From Emmonsiellopsis sp. PD_33 (taxonomy: Eukaryota > Ascomycota > Eurotiomycetes > Onygenales > Ajellomycetaceae), in the NCBI GenBank assembly GCA_032988165.1, contig JANTQF010000048.1, forward strand, positions 1-64,000: a DNA stretch of 64,000 nt. The letters are read 5' to 3'. The notes below the pieces were generated by a model. It searched no databases. It had not been told where the DNA came from and worked only from the letters and a program-made list of their open reading frames with translations. The stretch's first letter is position 1. Each line of letters begins with the position of its first letter. Below are positions 32,265-45,331 of this stretch, one piece after another. The translations under genes and the position numbers were made by a program.

Positions 32265-34927
32265 TCAATTCGCGTTGGCCAACTGCGCGACCAGATCCGA
32301 CGCAACGTCCAAAAACGGATACGGGCTTGTGACTTCTTTCTCCTTGTTGCGGATCCGCCTGCTGATGGGCCGCCATTCTGTACCGCCGTTATCGTTCTCG
32401 ACGCGGATCACGTTCTGGTATCCGTCACATTTGAAATCAACCATGAAGTTGTTCGCTTCCAGCTGGTATAGTTGGATATCGATGAAGACCCATACACCGT
32501 ATGAAAGAAGGCCCGATTGCAGCGTCGGTACTGATGCTGTGGCAGGGGGTGCAGAGCTGGGTGCTGAAGCGGGACCGGTCAAGCTTGGGTTATCTGCTGG
32601 GTTGTTAATGCCGAGGGCGGCGGCGGCAGCTGCTTTCTCTTCTGGATTTGTCATTGCGCCCACTATGCTGACTCGTCGGCGATATTCTTCCAGATCGCTG
32701 CGGCTAGAATGTGCACTGCTCGATGGGCCAGGAGCGAGGACCCCTTCTTTGAGAAGGCGGGCTCGGATAAACCAGAGATCCTTCGGGATGTAGTAGTCCG
32801 AAGGGAGGTCAGGGTATTTGTATTGCAATGCCCCGGGGATTTCTGATGTCATTTCGGGGGCTTTTTCGGGTTCGCCGTCATTCGTCTCTACGATATATTA
32901 GCTAGTGCTCACAATTTAAAAGGGAACAAAAGTCAACTTACCCGCTTCGGCAGGCTGGATTTCCCACACCCCTCCCTGTGCCTGAATCGCCTTGTACAGG
33001 CAAAGCATAGCTTCATATGGTTGATTGCGTGATCGAATACCAAACTGCCATTTACGGGGTCTTCTCGGTTGCGTAGAGACCTTGTCAAGTCCCTCGGGCG
33101 GTTCGAGACGAAGTTTATCTAAATCGACGATGCTGCGCGAATGGGGTTTGAGAGACCTTGCAGATGCGGCTTGCTCCTCCGGGGACCTTTCCTTGTGGCT
33201 GTCGGTTTCTGCTTCAGCATTATCATAGTATTGCGATCGGCCGCGCATTTTGTCTGTGGACTCTCCTCTGGCTCGAGCATAGCGATCCCTCTCCCGCTGG
33301 TCCATGATTTGATCATGGACGTAGGGCAGACTCGTAGGCAGAATGCGAACGTGGCTAACACGCTCCTCTTCGGCATCTGGAATGGTGAAGGCACGTGATG
33401 CTGGTGGTGGAGCAGGTCTGGGTGAGGGTTGGGTGAGTTGAGGAGTAAAGGGGGCTGTTTTGACACCACGGGCGGGGGTAGGAGCGCCACCAGGGGCGGG
33501 TGAAGTTGAGGTCTCCGGGGATGCGGGAGAAGCAGGAGTTTCGCCGGAATCGGTTGGGGCTAAAATCAATTAGCAGGACGTCGATTTGAGATCCAACGTA
33601 GAGCTCATGGAGGTAGAACGGGGTAAAAATGAGTCAGGGCTTACAATTCGTTTGCATCATCTCATTTTCCACTACAATAAAGAACGCATCCTTGATGGCA
33701 CTTGGCTCTGGCTTCTTCAACGCATCGTTGATATCCTCCTTATCAACACCCATCCTCCGTTCAAGCTTGCTAACCGCCGTCTGATGGATCTTCTCCTGGA
33801 CGGCAGGTGGTCGTCCGGGAGCAATCTTGCGAGGGTCAACGGCTCTATTGGGGTTTGCCCCCACACTAGCAAACTCTTCAGCCGGGAGCTGGAGGTATTT
33901 GGGGAGGTTTTTGAGGAACCAGGGATCCTGGCGAATCTCTGGGATGGTGATTCTCTGAACCGGATGGACCTGGAGCATTGCCTTTATTAACCTGGCAGCA
34001 CCTGAGGATATATAGGAGGGCATATGGAAGTTTCCGGCGGCGATCTTTTTGAATAGGGCGGGAATGTAGTCGTCGTCAAATGGCAGTTTGCCCACCAGCA
34101 AAACATATAATATAACACCACAACTCCAAACATCCACCTCCGGACCAGCGTACAGTTTTCCAGATATAACCTCCGGGGCGGCATAGTTGGGGCTGCCGCA
34201 ACTAGTTTTTAAAAAGTTCCCATCGGTCATGATATTACTCAGACCAAAGTCCGCAATCTTGACATTCTTCTCACTGTCGATGAGCAGATTCTCCGGTTTC
34301 AAGTCTCGATGTACGATCTTATGTCGGTGGCAATATTCAACGGCGCAAATAATCTGCTGAAAGAACTTGCGGGCTTCTTCGTCGTTGCATTTCCCACGCT
34401 TAACCAGGTAGTCGAACAACTCGCGCTCCGCATACTCGAGTACCATCACGATATCAGTCTTCGTTGCGATGACGGTATATCTGCCCGAAAAGTAAGCAAG
34501 TTAGCCATCAGCGCAAAAGCCAGATCCCCAACAGCACTCAAATCACAAGGAATGTCACGTACAATTTAATAATATGCGGATGCCTCAAAAACTGCAAATA
34601 TTGAATCTCCCGATCCACCCTCCCCACCATATCCCTCGACAACAACTTCCGCCTCGGAATAATCTTCAACGCCACCTGTCTCCCGCTCGCCTGATGTACG
34701 GCCAACTTGACTTTCCCAAACGAGCCTTCACCTAGTATCTTGACTGTGGTGTACTGATCCAGCCGCTGCATATCCCTGGCTGTACCTGGCGACTGGTCGT
34801 TGTACTCCGTCCGCGGGCGGGCGGGGGGCGGCATCGCGGCGTGCCCGCGGTTGTTGTTGGGGGGCTTGTCGCGTTCATAGCTGGGGAGGGATATGGAGAG
34901 GTCTTCTTCGTCTAGCGCGGCCGCCAT
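32265..34927 (-). CDS. SNF1: Snf1/AMP-activated protein kinase catalytic subunit
   Basis: Exons 34563-34927, 33645-34480, 32942-33559 and 32265-32887 join in phase to 813 residues. The first joint restores HIIKLYTVIATKTDIVMV. Kinase landmarks: P-loop LGEGSFGKVKLA, catalytic Lys in VALKIIPR, HRDLKPENLL, DFGLSN, and activation loop LKTSCGSPNYAAPE with the threonine phosphorylated by upstream kinases in the family. An autoinhibitory/UBA-like region follows (RMGVDKEDINDALKK). After a long Pro/Ser linker comes the KA1-type C-terminus, KWQFGIRSRNQPYEAMLCLY and GVWVFIDIQLYQLEANNFMV. The kinase acts with Snf4-type gamma and beta subunits to release glucose repression (known for the family). The N-terminus lacks the poly-His stretch of yeast Snf1. 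Confidence 0.97.
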
Positions 34928-36018
34928 GAGGGGGCGGATGAGGGCAGTAAAGGGCTATGCGGTGGGAGACGGCGGTGCGGCGAAAGCGGGCAGGCGGGAC
35001 AATAGGTGGTGTTTTGTTGCGGGAGAGCGCAGTTTCGCTTTCTCCGATAGCGGTTCTAGCCCGTTGGCATTTTAATTATGTGATCTTGCGTAATAAGTCG
35101 GGGCTATCCGTAGAGTCCCGCTGTGTCCTCGTGGGGTCGTGGAGGTGGTGTGGATGAAGTATGATGTTCCGCTAAGAATCTGGAGGGGAGATGTTTTGGT
35201 GGGGAAAGAGCCGCAACCAGACGCATATTTACTAAATATCAAGTTTGCGGAGTACAACGACAACTCCAAACAGCCCGTTCCAATAGCCAGGGACATATTA
35301 TTCATTGGACAGGTTAAAATCAATAATTTGGTCAATCGAGTTGCTTATTTGAAAAGTCGCCCATACTGCAAATATATACCGTGAACTGACCGTCAAACGA
35401 CAGCGAACCGACAGTCAACTTGATCAGACAGTCAACCAAAATCTATAACTACACCAATGACCGTAGATTATGACTTGATAGTCAAGCTACTAAACATGTA
35501 GATAGTACCCTACCTACATTCTTACTACTACTGCTACTGCTGCTACTGCTGCTACTACTGCTACTACTGCTGCAAAGAAAAAGTAGTAAAAATATCTGTC
35601 AAGTCATATCCATGAAGCAAAATTGAGAAAAGATAGATACAGGAAGAGAAAGAGAAACCAATTCAGGCATTCTGACGGTCATCAATGACAATGATAAATC
35701 ATCTGACAGCCACACCACTGCAATGCCCCCCGCGCCCATAGTTGATTTGACAGCAAAATATAAAAATATATTGTACAAAAACAGTGACCTTTTTGTTTTT
35801 TCAGGTTTTCCCTCTCTAGATTGCCGATCAGTGGGATAAACCAAGACGAACTCCTAGTTAAAAAGGAATGGAAAAGAGAGGACATAAATCAGCCATAGGA
35901 GAGTTTCCGAATCCAGACCCAAAACGCCGTGACACCATGCTTGTTTGTTCGATATGGAAAATGAGAAAATTGAGAGAAGGTAGAAAAGAAGGAGGCGGTC
36001 CGTAGCTGTCGACAGGGC
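34928..36018. other. intergenic region with a CTG/CTA repeat
   Basis: Upstream region of SNF1 and 3' flank of the PRELI gene. Positions about 35381-35460 carry several loosely repeated CAGTCAA/CCGTCAA words. A trinucleotide tract follows, listed separately. No gene supported. Confidence 0.5.
35524..35573. repeat. trinucleotide tract (CTA/CTG)n
   Basis: About 16 consecutive CTA or CTG triplets in the gene-free region between SNF1 and the PRELI-family gene. Confidence 0.8.
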
Positions 36019-36819
36019 TTAGCGGTCGTCGTCCGCATTGACGTGGGAATGGGCATGGGAGTGGTCGTGGCCGTGGCCGTGGCCGTGAGTTCCCTGTCTC
36101 CAGACTCTCTTCCACGGGCCCTCAGGCCCCAATGCTTCGCGTTCCTGCCGCATTGCCTCGAGTACGCCGACAATTCCGCCGTTTCGTAAACGCTCGAGCA
36201 CCACGTTCATTCCTTGCTTGCTCGACACGATAGCGTCTCGGGTCCGCTTCAATCCGACAAGCTCGATTGTTCGTTGTATTCCAGCCGTGGACCATGACGC
36301 GAGGAGGCCTCGTTTGCTGTGGGCGTCCTCGTCCCCGCTTTCCCCGCCAGACGAGTGGTCGGACTTCTTCGCACGAGCGAGCATGCCCTGACCTAGCCTA
36401 GAGCGGAACGTGACTGTGGTCTTGACAGTGGTCCTGTCATCCTTCTCGCCCTCTAGAGGCCAGTACTGCTGTTTCTCCACCACGCTGAGGATACCAGTCC
36501 ACTCCATATTGCGGGATTCCGTCTGCATCCAGCCCTCGTTGACATCGACCACCGAGGTCTCCAGGATGAAGCTTTGGCCGGAGCTCTCGGCCCCGCCAAT
36601 TCCCTTGGGCAGGAACTTCAGCATGGCCGAGGGGATCTTGGATTTCTTGAGGAGCAGCCTGGTGGTGTGCAGGCGCTGGGTGGCAGGGTCGACATATCGG
36701 TCGATGACATCGGCGGTCAGCACATGGCGGGAGTAGGGGTTTGGGTAGCGGAGGAAGAAGGCGAGGGTGACGGTCGAGAAGTCGTAGTCGTAGTTGAAGA
36801 TGTTTTCAAAGAACTTCAT
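36019..36819 (-). CDS. PRELI/MSF1 (Ups-type) mitochondrial lipid-transfer protein
   Basis: Single exon, 266 residues. MKFFENIFNYDYDFSTVTLA then FFLRYPNPYSRHVLTADVID is the start of the PRELI/MSF1 domain (yeast Ups1: ..AFF.RYPNPYS.HVLS.D). LHTTRLLLKKSKIPS, FILETSVVDVNE and ESRNMEWTGILSVVEKQQY complete it by about residue 120. Ups proteins shuttle phosphatidic acid or phosphatidylserine across the mitochondrial intermembrane space with Mdm35. The RYPNPYS and R.LLKKS pattern is closer to Ups1 than to Ups2, but the branch is not certain. The last 20 residues are an odd His-rich tail (GHGHGHDHSHAHSH). Confidence 0.92.
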   Translation of the reverse strand: MKFFENIFNYDYDFSTVTLAFFLRYPNPYSRHVLTADVIDRYVDPATQRLHTTRLLLKKSKIPSAMLKFLPKGIGGAESSGQSFILETSVVDVNEGWMQTESRNMEWTGILSVVEKQQYWPLEGEKDDRTTVKTTVTFRSRLGQGMLARAKKSDHSSGGESGDEDAHSKRGLLASWSTAGIQRTIELVGLKRTRDAIVSSKQGMNVVLERLRNGGIVGVLEAMRQEREALGPEGPWKRVWRQGTHGHGHGHDHSHAHSHVNADDDR

Positions 36820-38616
36820 CTTGGAGCCAGGGACATTGTCTCCCAGGAGGGGGGAGGATGGCGGGAGAGGGGGCTGCTGGTCAATTCGTGTTCTGTATAT
36901 CTGCTGTCCTCTCCCTCGTCGTCGTCGTCGTCGTCGTCGTCCTTATTAGTGCATTCTTGTTCTTTTTCTCCCGCCAAAGCCCGGCGCCGGCGTTTGTTTC
37001 CGCTTCTGGACATGGGCGGTCTTGGCGCGCTAGGCCAAATTAGGGAGCAGGACAGGAGGCTGAAAACCGGCCAATCAGATTGAAGCTGGTCTTCCTCCAA
37101 CCATCCACCCCTTCAGACCTGACTGCTCTGATCCATCCCAGTATCCCAAGATGTCCAGTCTGCCGCTGACGTGCTCATTGGAGTAAAGGTGCTCTCATTG
37201 TTGCAGTCTACCCGCTTCAAACACCTTCTTTTAAATATCTAGCATTCCTGTGTCCGTCGATGGCAGGCCACTCGCTGCTGGAGTTCCCCACCACGCCAAC
37301 CTGCAGGAGGATGAATGGTACATAAGAGTCAAAAACCCGTTGTTTCCGCTTGCCTATTTTGCTGATAAAGATGTTCCTCTGGAAACAGAACAAATTCACG
37401 TTTTACGCAAGCAGATGGGCAGTGTTTTGGTGGAACGAGACTCTTCCTATGTCACCAAGTTTGGTGTGTCAACCAGTCAATGCAAGGGCCAAGTACAGTC
37501 TTTGCCTGTCTGAAGAGTTTTCAGCTCAGACATCAGCGGTGGTTATGGCTAGATGTCTATGTCCATCATTCCTAGAAGGCCCCTCTACAAGCTGCGGAGG
37601 CCCCTGGACGAGTCGACGAAACTAACGATATGGCACGAGATCTGGGATACTTGCCCACTTGCGAAATCCCGCGACCACCAGAATGCGACGGCCTTTTCTA
37701 ATGCTCTGCGGATGGCTGGACCTCAACAGACCGTCGAGGCGGCTTCTTGTCTTGAAAACCTCGATCCACCGCCCCGTATACCAATCCTCACAGCCAGAGA
37801 AATAGGATCATAGCGGTATTAAGACAGCGAGAGAGATTGAGATTGCTGACTGTCATTTGATATGGGCATATGGCAGCATGATTCTCTTAACCATATGTAA
37901 GGTAACCATCGTTTCCGAGGACCTATATGAGGAGAATTTTAGCAAGGCAAATATCTCAGAGCTCCTGGGTAATTAACACATTATCTCCTTAACATAGTTG
38001 CCCTGATGGCTCCAAGCTTGCACAACCATGGCATTGAAACGGCCATGCGTGATGGCAAATCGGAGCCGGAGCACATCTTCCCTCATGGATCTTCCATTAC
38101 CCCCGGCCCAGGAGACAATGTTGGATGTGATGCCAAGCACACTGCTGCAGCCAACTAGTATGCAATAACTACCCAACTTAATGGCATGTATCGCTGTAGC
38201 TCCAATCTATTGATTGCATTGCTCATCTCTCGGCGACGAGATGTATTTTTATCCTATGTTCCATTAAAATCTATCCGTCCAACAGAACGACAGGCTCGCT
38301 CCAACTGCGAGTGGCACAGCGCACACATCCTGGACCCCGGCAGCAACGCATGCACGGCTCACATTATATAATGATAGCCAATGATTTTGGGGGCCCAGAT
38401 ACCCTTTCTGCGAGATGCCGTGGCTCCAATGCAACGCTTACCCTTTCGTCGCCGGGGATCGCTATCGCCCCTTAACCCCTCCCAGCCCCGCCGTATCGCT
38501 TCTGTTCTTCTCCCGCAAATGAAGTCTTTCTCCAGGAAAGCTACTCCATACCAAAAGCTTATTGTGATCGATTGTCAAAACCCTTATTTGTATGCCAGAA
38601 TTGGCATCATCCCAAC
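36820..38616. other. gene-free stretch, 1.8 kb
   Basis: Holds a (CGT)n tract at about 36915-36941, a GGCCAATCAG CCAAT box near 37068 upstream of the PRELI gene, and the upstream region of the NACHT gene. Open frames at 37250-37813 and 37973-38176 look like possible relics but match nothing I can name. Confidence 0.45.
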
Positions 38617-41600
38617 ATGGAAGCATTGGGTGCAGCAGCAAGTGTCATTACCATTGTGGAAGTGAGTGCTAAAGCTGCCACCAGCTGTCTCGAGTATATC
38701 AACCGGGTTAAGGCTTCCAAAGTCGAAAGAAAACTTCTCCAGGACGGAGTGAAGTCCTTGCTTGATACTCTTAATGATGTCGCGCGGTTATTGGACGGTC
38801 CTAACAGCTCCAAGCTGTCTACCTCGCAAAAGCTACGCCAAGCGGTTCACGATTGCCTCCCAGAGCTTCAAGAGCTGGAGAAAAGGCTCCGCCCAAAAAA
38901 ACCTCGCAAGATCATATTCCTCGCACGGTTCCGAGATTTGAAGTGGCCGTTTGAAGGAAACGAGGCCGAAAGACGTCTCGCTCGTATAAAGGAATGCAGA
39001 GAGATTCTATCTCTTGCATTACACGTTGATCATATGTATTTTTGCCCATCAGAAGATTAAATTACTTGTTGCATGTATAGCTCATCGCTTTATACAGGAC
39101 CGCTACCTTGAATGTTGAACATAGTACCGCTCTAGCAGCAATATTATCTCAGCTGCCGTCTGCGGATGGTGCAACATTCGACTCTCATGCAAATGAACAC
39201 GATCCCAGATGCCATCCAGAGACCCGAACCGCCCTGCTACAGCAGATCCTTGCTTGGGCGCGTGACCCGCAATCTGAGGCCATATTTTGGTTGAATGGTA
39301 TGGCTGGCACAGGGAAGTCAACGGTTTCAAGAACGGTTGCACGCACTTTATCCCAGGATAGTACTCTAGGTGCTAGTTTCTTCTTCAAGAGAGGAGAAGG
39401 GGATCGTGGCCACGCTGCGAGATTTTTTTCAACTATCGCTACCCAGCTTGTGGCCAAGCTTCCCCCGTTATTAGAGTCCATCAAGAAAGTTGTTGACACG
39501 GACCCTGGTGTTTCCAAAAAGACTTTGACGGAGCAGTTTGAGAAACTCATTTTGGAACCCCTGATTAATCTCGAGGGGGACTCCGCCAAAGCGACACCAC
39601 TCGTCATCGTGATCGATGCCCTAGACGAATGCGAAAGGAAAGCAGACGTTAAAACCATTCTCTACCATCTAGCCAGAACTAAGGAAATAAAATCCGTCAA
39701 TCTGCGAATATTTGCAACCAGCAGGCCTGAGTTACCGATTCAACTAGGGTTCAAGAACATGCCTGGAGACGCCCACCGAGACTTGTTGTTGCACGAGCTT
39801 CCAGTCCCGATAATCGAGCATGATATATCCGTTTATCTAAAACACGAGCTATCGAAAATCAAGGACGAACATAACACATCGGCTGACAGCCCTGATTTAT
39901 TCTTACCCGTGGATTGGCCCGGCCAGCCAAACCTAGATATTCTTGTTAAAATGGCTGTACCCCTGTTCATCTTCGCAGCGACGGTATGCCGCTTTATCGG
40001 GGAACCACGATTTAACCCACAAAAGCGGCTAGAGGACGTCTTGAAGTACCATTCCGTTGGCGAAGCCTCTAAATTCGACATAACATATCTCCCGGTTCTC
40101 GATCAGTTAATATTCGAGCTAGACAAGCTGGACAGGGATGCGATCCTTGCCGAATTCGAGGAGGTTGTTGGTACAATAATTGTCCTGAATGAGCCTCTCT
40201 CAGCACGTTCATTAGCAAACATTCTAAGGTTAAGCGATGCGGAGGTGGTTCGACGACTAAAATTACTTCACTCTGTCCTGAGCGTGCCTAGGGATCCGGC
40301 ATCTCCTATACGGCTGCTCCATCTATCTTTCCGTGACTACCTCATTGACCCTAAAAAAAGTGAAAAGCGGTTCTTCCTCGATGAAACGAAACAACACCGT
40401 CGGATTGCGCTCAAATGCCTCGAGATGTTGTCAAAGAGTGGGGTTCTAAAGACTGATATATGCGGTGTAAAAGAGCCCGGGACGCTACGCACTGAGATTC
40501 CTAGTCAAAAGATACAGGCCTGCCTGCTGCCCGAAGTACGATACGCTTGCTATCATTGGGTGCACCATCTTCAAAAAAGCGGTATCCGTATCCGTGATGG
40601 AGATGAGATCGATACTTTCCTCCGCATGTATCTCCTCCACTGGTTCGAAGCTCTTAGTCTTTGTGGGAAAATTTCCCAGAGCATTGCAATGATTACGACA
40701 CTTCAGGGTTTAGTAATTGTAAGCTACTCTCTTACTATATCACCTTCTAACGCTAACATATACTTCAGGATTCCTCAGGCAATGGCGTGGCTGGCTTCCT
40801 TTATGACACGAGGCGGTTTGTGATAAGGAATCGCTGGCTCATAGATACCGCGCCTTTGCAGGTCTACTCATCGGCACTGGCCTTTTCGCCAACGAACAGT
40901 ATTGTCAAGAAACAATTTCAGAGTCATGTTCCTTCCTGGATCCGGCATTTATCCGGCCTCGATGACGACTGGGGACCCGCACTTCAAAACTTGAATCTTG
41001 ATCCCAAATGCGGCTATCCTTGTAAAATTGTCTTCTCAAACACGGACAGCCTTCTTGCCATATCAACCCGTACTAATGTTACCATATATGACTCCAGCAC
41101 TGGGGAGTTAAGGCAGAAACTTAAGAATCCTTCTGATGAGTACCGTTGTGGTGTTACTTTCGCCCACTGTTTTAACCACTTGGCCGTTACTCGTCACCAT
41201 TCAGTCCAATTGATTGACCCAACCACAGGAGTTACCCTACAAGAGCTCCTCGGAGATGGTAAAGAGGTTTTTCTCGACGTTATCTTTTCACCGAATGATA
41301 AACTATTGGCTGCTCGATCTTCTCGCGGTGTTCGAGTATGGGATTCGGCTACATGGGCACTTTTGCTTACGGCTGAGAGTAGTACCCGCGGTGCTACCAT
41401 GAAGGGCGATTTCTCTCCTGACTCCAATTACTTGGCATTCTCTGATGGGAAGGCTATCAATGTATGGAATTTATGCGAGAAGCGATTGCTACGATCATTT
41501 CGCGTAGGTGGAGGGGAATCGTTGATAGATTTTATTAGGTTTACGGATAACGGAACTCTAGCCTCTACGTCATATCGTGCAATAAGGATATGGGATATGG

Positions 41601-43009
41601 CGACCGGAAAGGAACTGCACATCTTCAAAAAATGCTCTGATAGTCCCCTCGGCGTCGCATTCTCGGGAGATGGCAAACTAATGGCTTATTTAAATATATC
41701 CGATACTCCCGAGTTGTCTATACGTGAGCCTTCGAGTGGGAGATTACTGCACACGTTAGTAGCCGACGATGATTTTATGGCCCTCTTATTTTTAGGGGAT
41801 GCCAATAAGCTCATAACGTCGACCGGAACCACCATCGATATCTGGGATATAGATAAAGGGCAGATAATGCATACCATTAAAGGGTATGGTGGGTCACGAT
41901 TTGCACTCTCAAGAGATTCAAAACTTCTCGCATCTGATTCCGGCGGCGATAGCGTCACACTGTGGGACTTAAACCAGATTCCAAACCAACTTGAACATAT
42001 CAAAGGCTCTGGGATGGTGGCTGGGGGGGAGACTATAACTCTTTCACCTAACGGCAATTTATTCGCTGTGTCAGGCTTTCAGAACGTGAGAGTATATGAC
42101 AGGTCGCATACGCCCATCAAACAACTTGAACTTCAACATGAATTAGCTCGCTACGTGGGATTCTCGGGAAATAGTGAATCCCTAATTACGTGGCGGTGGT
42201 CCCCTGCAAAAGAAACTGTCTTCTCATTCAACTTAATTACACATGAAGAGAGGGCATTATTTGATGCCAGCCATCTGACAACGTTCCGAGCCTCCAGCAA
42301 GCCTACAATGGATTTTGCCAGTGATGGGAAAACTCTAGCAATGGCTAGCGATGATAGAAAAGTATATATATTCGATATCCGGAATAGAGAAGCACCGTTG
42401 CTAGAAACGGAACTCCAATTGCTGGATTCGAACGTCACATCACTAAAGTTTGCCCCGGATGGCAAATTGATTGCCGTGTATCACGAAATGTCATCAGGTT
42501 CGAGGTCCTCTAGTACTATCCATGTCTGGAGACTTAGCGCCGTTGGTGACTTCGGTGCCAAAGGCCTTCACGTCACGCTCAAGGGCGGAAGATATACACT
42601 CGGATTTTCTCCAGACAGCAAGCTACTTATTGCATATAACCACGAGGCGGTGGGTCTATGGGATCTCACCACAGGAAAAGAGGTGCAGAAGATCGAAAGC
42701 GGTGGTGCCTTTTGGAAAGTTGGGACTTCCCACGATGATTACTCCTTCGTCGAAACCAAATATGGACTTTTGAGGTATCCATCTAAATCGGTCTCAGAAG
42801 TCAAGCACCCCGCAGCCGAGCCCCAGTCTCCCTTCAAGTTGTTTTATCGACAGGACTGGATTCTTCGTGACGGGAAAAGACTCCTCTGGATCCCACCTGA
42901 TTATCGGCCCCATTTTACATATTTCATTGATTTTGGCAAGAACACGTTTCTGATGACGAACGGATTATTAGTAAAGAACCCCATAACTATTGAGATTGCT
43001 TGTGATTGA
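38617..43009 (+). CDS. NACHT-WD40 STAND receptor (fungal NLR)
   Basis: Exons 38617-39035, 39098-40718 and 40769-43009 join in phases 2 and 0 to 1,426 residues. The N-terminal 140 residues (MEALGAAASVITIVEVSAKA...) form the helical N-terminal domain common in fungal STAND proteins. The NACHT domain has Walker A FWLNGMAGTGKST (about 204-216), the FFFKRGEGDRG segment and Walker B LVIVIDALDECE (about 308-319), then IFATSRPELPI. From about 681 on, WD40-like repeats are visible, for example GVTFAHCFNHLAVTRH, VRVWDSATWALLL, IRIWDMATGKELH, IDIWDIDKGQIMH and VTLWDLNQIPNQ. The repeats are divergent, not the near-identical units of HET-E type genes. Such proteins act in non-self recognition and cell-death signalling in some fungi (known for HET-D/E and NWD genes). 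The ligand and effector are unknown here. Confidence 0.93.
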
Positions 43010-43878
43010 GTATCCGGGTGAAATGACGGCATCTTGAGTCAGGCAAAGGTTATTTTTGTTGATATAATAGCGAAGTATGCGGGCTGGATGATTTTCATTT
43101 CATTAATTCCTTCTTTCCTTTCCCCTTTCCTCTCCTCCGTACGTCAGTTCAGAGGTTATCCCTTTCAAACTTGATATATTCCATTATTTCCCCTTTATCT
43201 ACTGATAACCATATCACTCCATATGAAAACACACAAAAAATGACCATTATTTCGATATCACGCGTATATTTCTGCCTTTTTTTTCCTTTCCTTCCTCCCC
43301 CTTTTCTGAAGTTCGGCTTAAATTTCAAGCCCTCGCCCTTTTCAACCATTTAATACCTTTATTCCATCATCCATTTCTCCCCTGAAAATCCCCTTGTTTC
43401 TCTGTTACTCTGTTTCTCTATTTCTCTATTTCTCTATATATTCAATCCCCCTGAAACCCACCCACCCCATTAATTCTCCCCATTCCCAGAAAAAATCCCC
43501 CCTGCCCAGAACACAAAATAAAAACAAAATAAAACACAAAATATATTCCATCCCCCTGTTGTCACTCTCTTCTCTTGTGGGCATCTAGAGCCGCCTTCGG
43601 CCCTCTCGAGGGCGACAATGAGGGATCTCTGGTTGGTTGGCGCAATCCGCCTGGAAATTCATGTCCAGGTGCCTCATTGATTATTACTGGTATCTTTTGG
43701 CTGCCAGGTTGCTTGTTGGTGAGAATGTTGCAAGCTTCAAACTTGTGAGCTTGGTCATAGGCATAGGCAGCTCCTGACTGGTGTGGCAGCACTAGAGTAT
43801 CTAAGACCTTGTCCTTAACAATGCACTGTACTACTTGGGAAAATGAAGATAGTATCTAATGTTGATCAGTTCTAAGCA
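43010..43878. other. AT/pyrimidine-rich intergenic stretch
   Basis: 3' flank of the NACHT-WD40 gene and of the converging kinase-like gene. T- and C-rich runs between 43090 and 43450. No gene supported; the open frame at 43562-43792 has no features. Confidence 0.5.
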
Positions 43879-44910
43879 CTAAAAGTTCAGTTTGCCATCA
43901 GATTTATAAGCCAGGCCCCAATAGTTATACTGAGTATCTGTCCACAGAATAGACTGGCTCCTGAAAGGCCGAATATGGGCATCTTCATAGTCCACAATAT
44001 AGCTGGACAGGTATGAGAGGGCCAATAAGTCAGTATAATATATTTTTCAAGGAAATTTTCCGCCCATACGTACCATTTGTCATTCTCCTCGTCATAGTGA
44101 ATATTTGCAAGGCGTTTGTCAGAGTGTGCAGCACCATTGCTGAAAAGCTCACTGTTTATTTTTTTTACTCGGCTGGTTAGCATGGGCAGAAGGATAGTAG
44201 GGAGGGACACTGCGAGTAAATGGAAGAGCAAAATAATATGAAATGGGACTCAACAGAAGTTATATATAGCCCAGGCTATACTCACGTCAACGCAACCTGA
44301 AATGCAGCTCTGATTTTGTCCCGTTTTCCACGATCATATTTCCAGAAGCTGGAATCAAGCGACACACCAGGGAGCTTCTCCATGACTAAAATGGCGACAT
44401 ACCCTCCTGGAACAAGCATTTCGCTACTTTGCTGGAAATTGTCCCAGGTCAGGAGCTTGGGGGTAACTGAGCACCCTTTCGCATTGAGATCGGTCAGATT
44501 GTTTATTTCATTAGCAGTACAGGGTCCTAGTTTCGTCACTGCTTCTGTGGCTCGCTCTTCAGGATCCGTACTTGGGGGGTATTTCGTAGGCACCCTTTGA
44601 GATTGTCAGTACACACATGCTGCTAGCACATAGTACTATGCAGCGGGGAATGGATGCTGCTAGTAAATAGTACATACTGCATTCGAATCTTCATAATACC
44701 CTCCCGTCCAACCTCCGGACCTGCCGTTTGGTGACAATGATAGACAGCTTGAGATTCAGAGAGGTCTTTCTCTAGTTCATACTCCTTGGCCATGAGATAG
44801 TTGTATTTTTTGGAGATCTTGGCTCCAACCTGCCACTCAGTGTTGTTGGGGAAGCTGATGTGGTAGCCATTAAAGAAACCACCTATCCAGTTGTGATCTA
44901 ATCGACCCAT
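43879..44910 (-). CDS. small protein-kinase-like protein without N-lobe
   Basis: Four exons (44678-44910, 44286-44594, 44074-44151, 43879-44002) join with consistent phases to 247 residues. The two short internal joins were chosen because they restore VALTELFSNGAAHSDKRLAN and ENDKCYIVDYEDAHI. These correspond to the catalytic-loop and metal-binding (IVDFE) segments of kinase/aminoglycoside-phosphotransferase folds. The Asp of H.D is kept (HSD) and the second Asp lies in IVDYED. Upstream segments QAVYHCHQTAGPEVGREGIM and YVAILVMEKLPGVSL match the hinge region of the same fungal family, as I recall. A glycine loop and a clear catalytic Lys are not visible, so activity is doubtful. The gene converges with the NACHT-WD40 gene. 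Confidence 0.72.
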
Positions 44911-45331
44911 TTGTCAAGGGAGGGGTTGAAGACGATAGAGATGATAGAAGGGAGAGGAAAGTTGAAGTGGTGGTTTAAGTTGTTGAGAGAAGAAGAGCTT
45001 CTGTTGCCCATCGCCCATCCATGGATGTCTTGAGAAGTTTAAACTGCGCGCTTAGAGCCTGCCAAGAACTAATATTGTTATCACCAGCCATTCGATGCTA
45101 AACAATAACAACACTGGAGTAATAAAAGGTATCTGATTTTTGATTCTGGGTTTCTATGGTTTTAAAAGAGTGTTTGTAGGTGCAGTGCACAGTATTTCTG
45201 CTAACTTGTTGTAACTATGTAACTACATGTAACTAGTAGTATGAAGCAGAAGAAAAAGAAAAAAAATAAAAACAAAATAAAATAGATAAAAAAGAAAGAG
45301 ACAGAGTTAAAAATCCCGAAGTAATTACTAG
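44911..45331. other. intergenic stretch
   Basis: Upstream of the kinase-like gene; AT-rich with A-rich runs near 45250-45310. No gene supported. Confidence 0.5.

Noticed and set aside
37250..38176. Open frames upstream of the NACHT-WD40 gene on both strands
   Set aside because: Some segments look like eroded coding sequence, but no domain, splice structure or homolog could be recognised.
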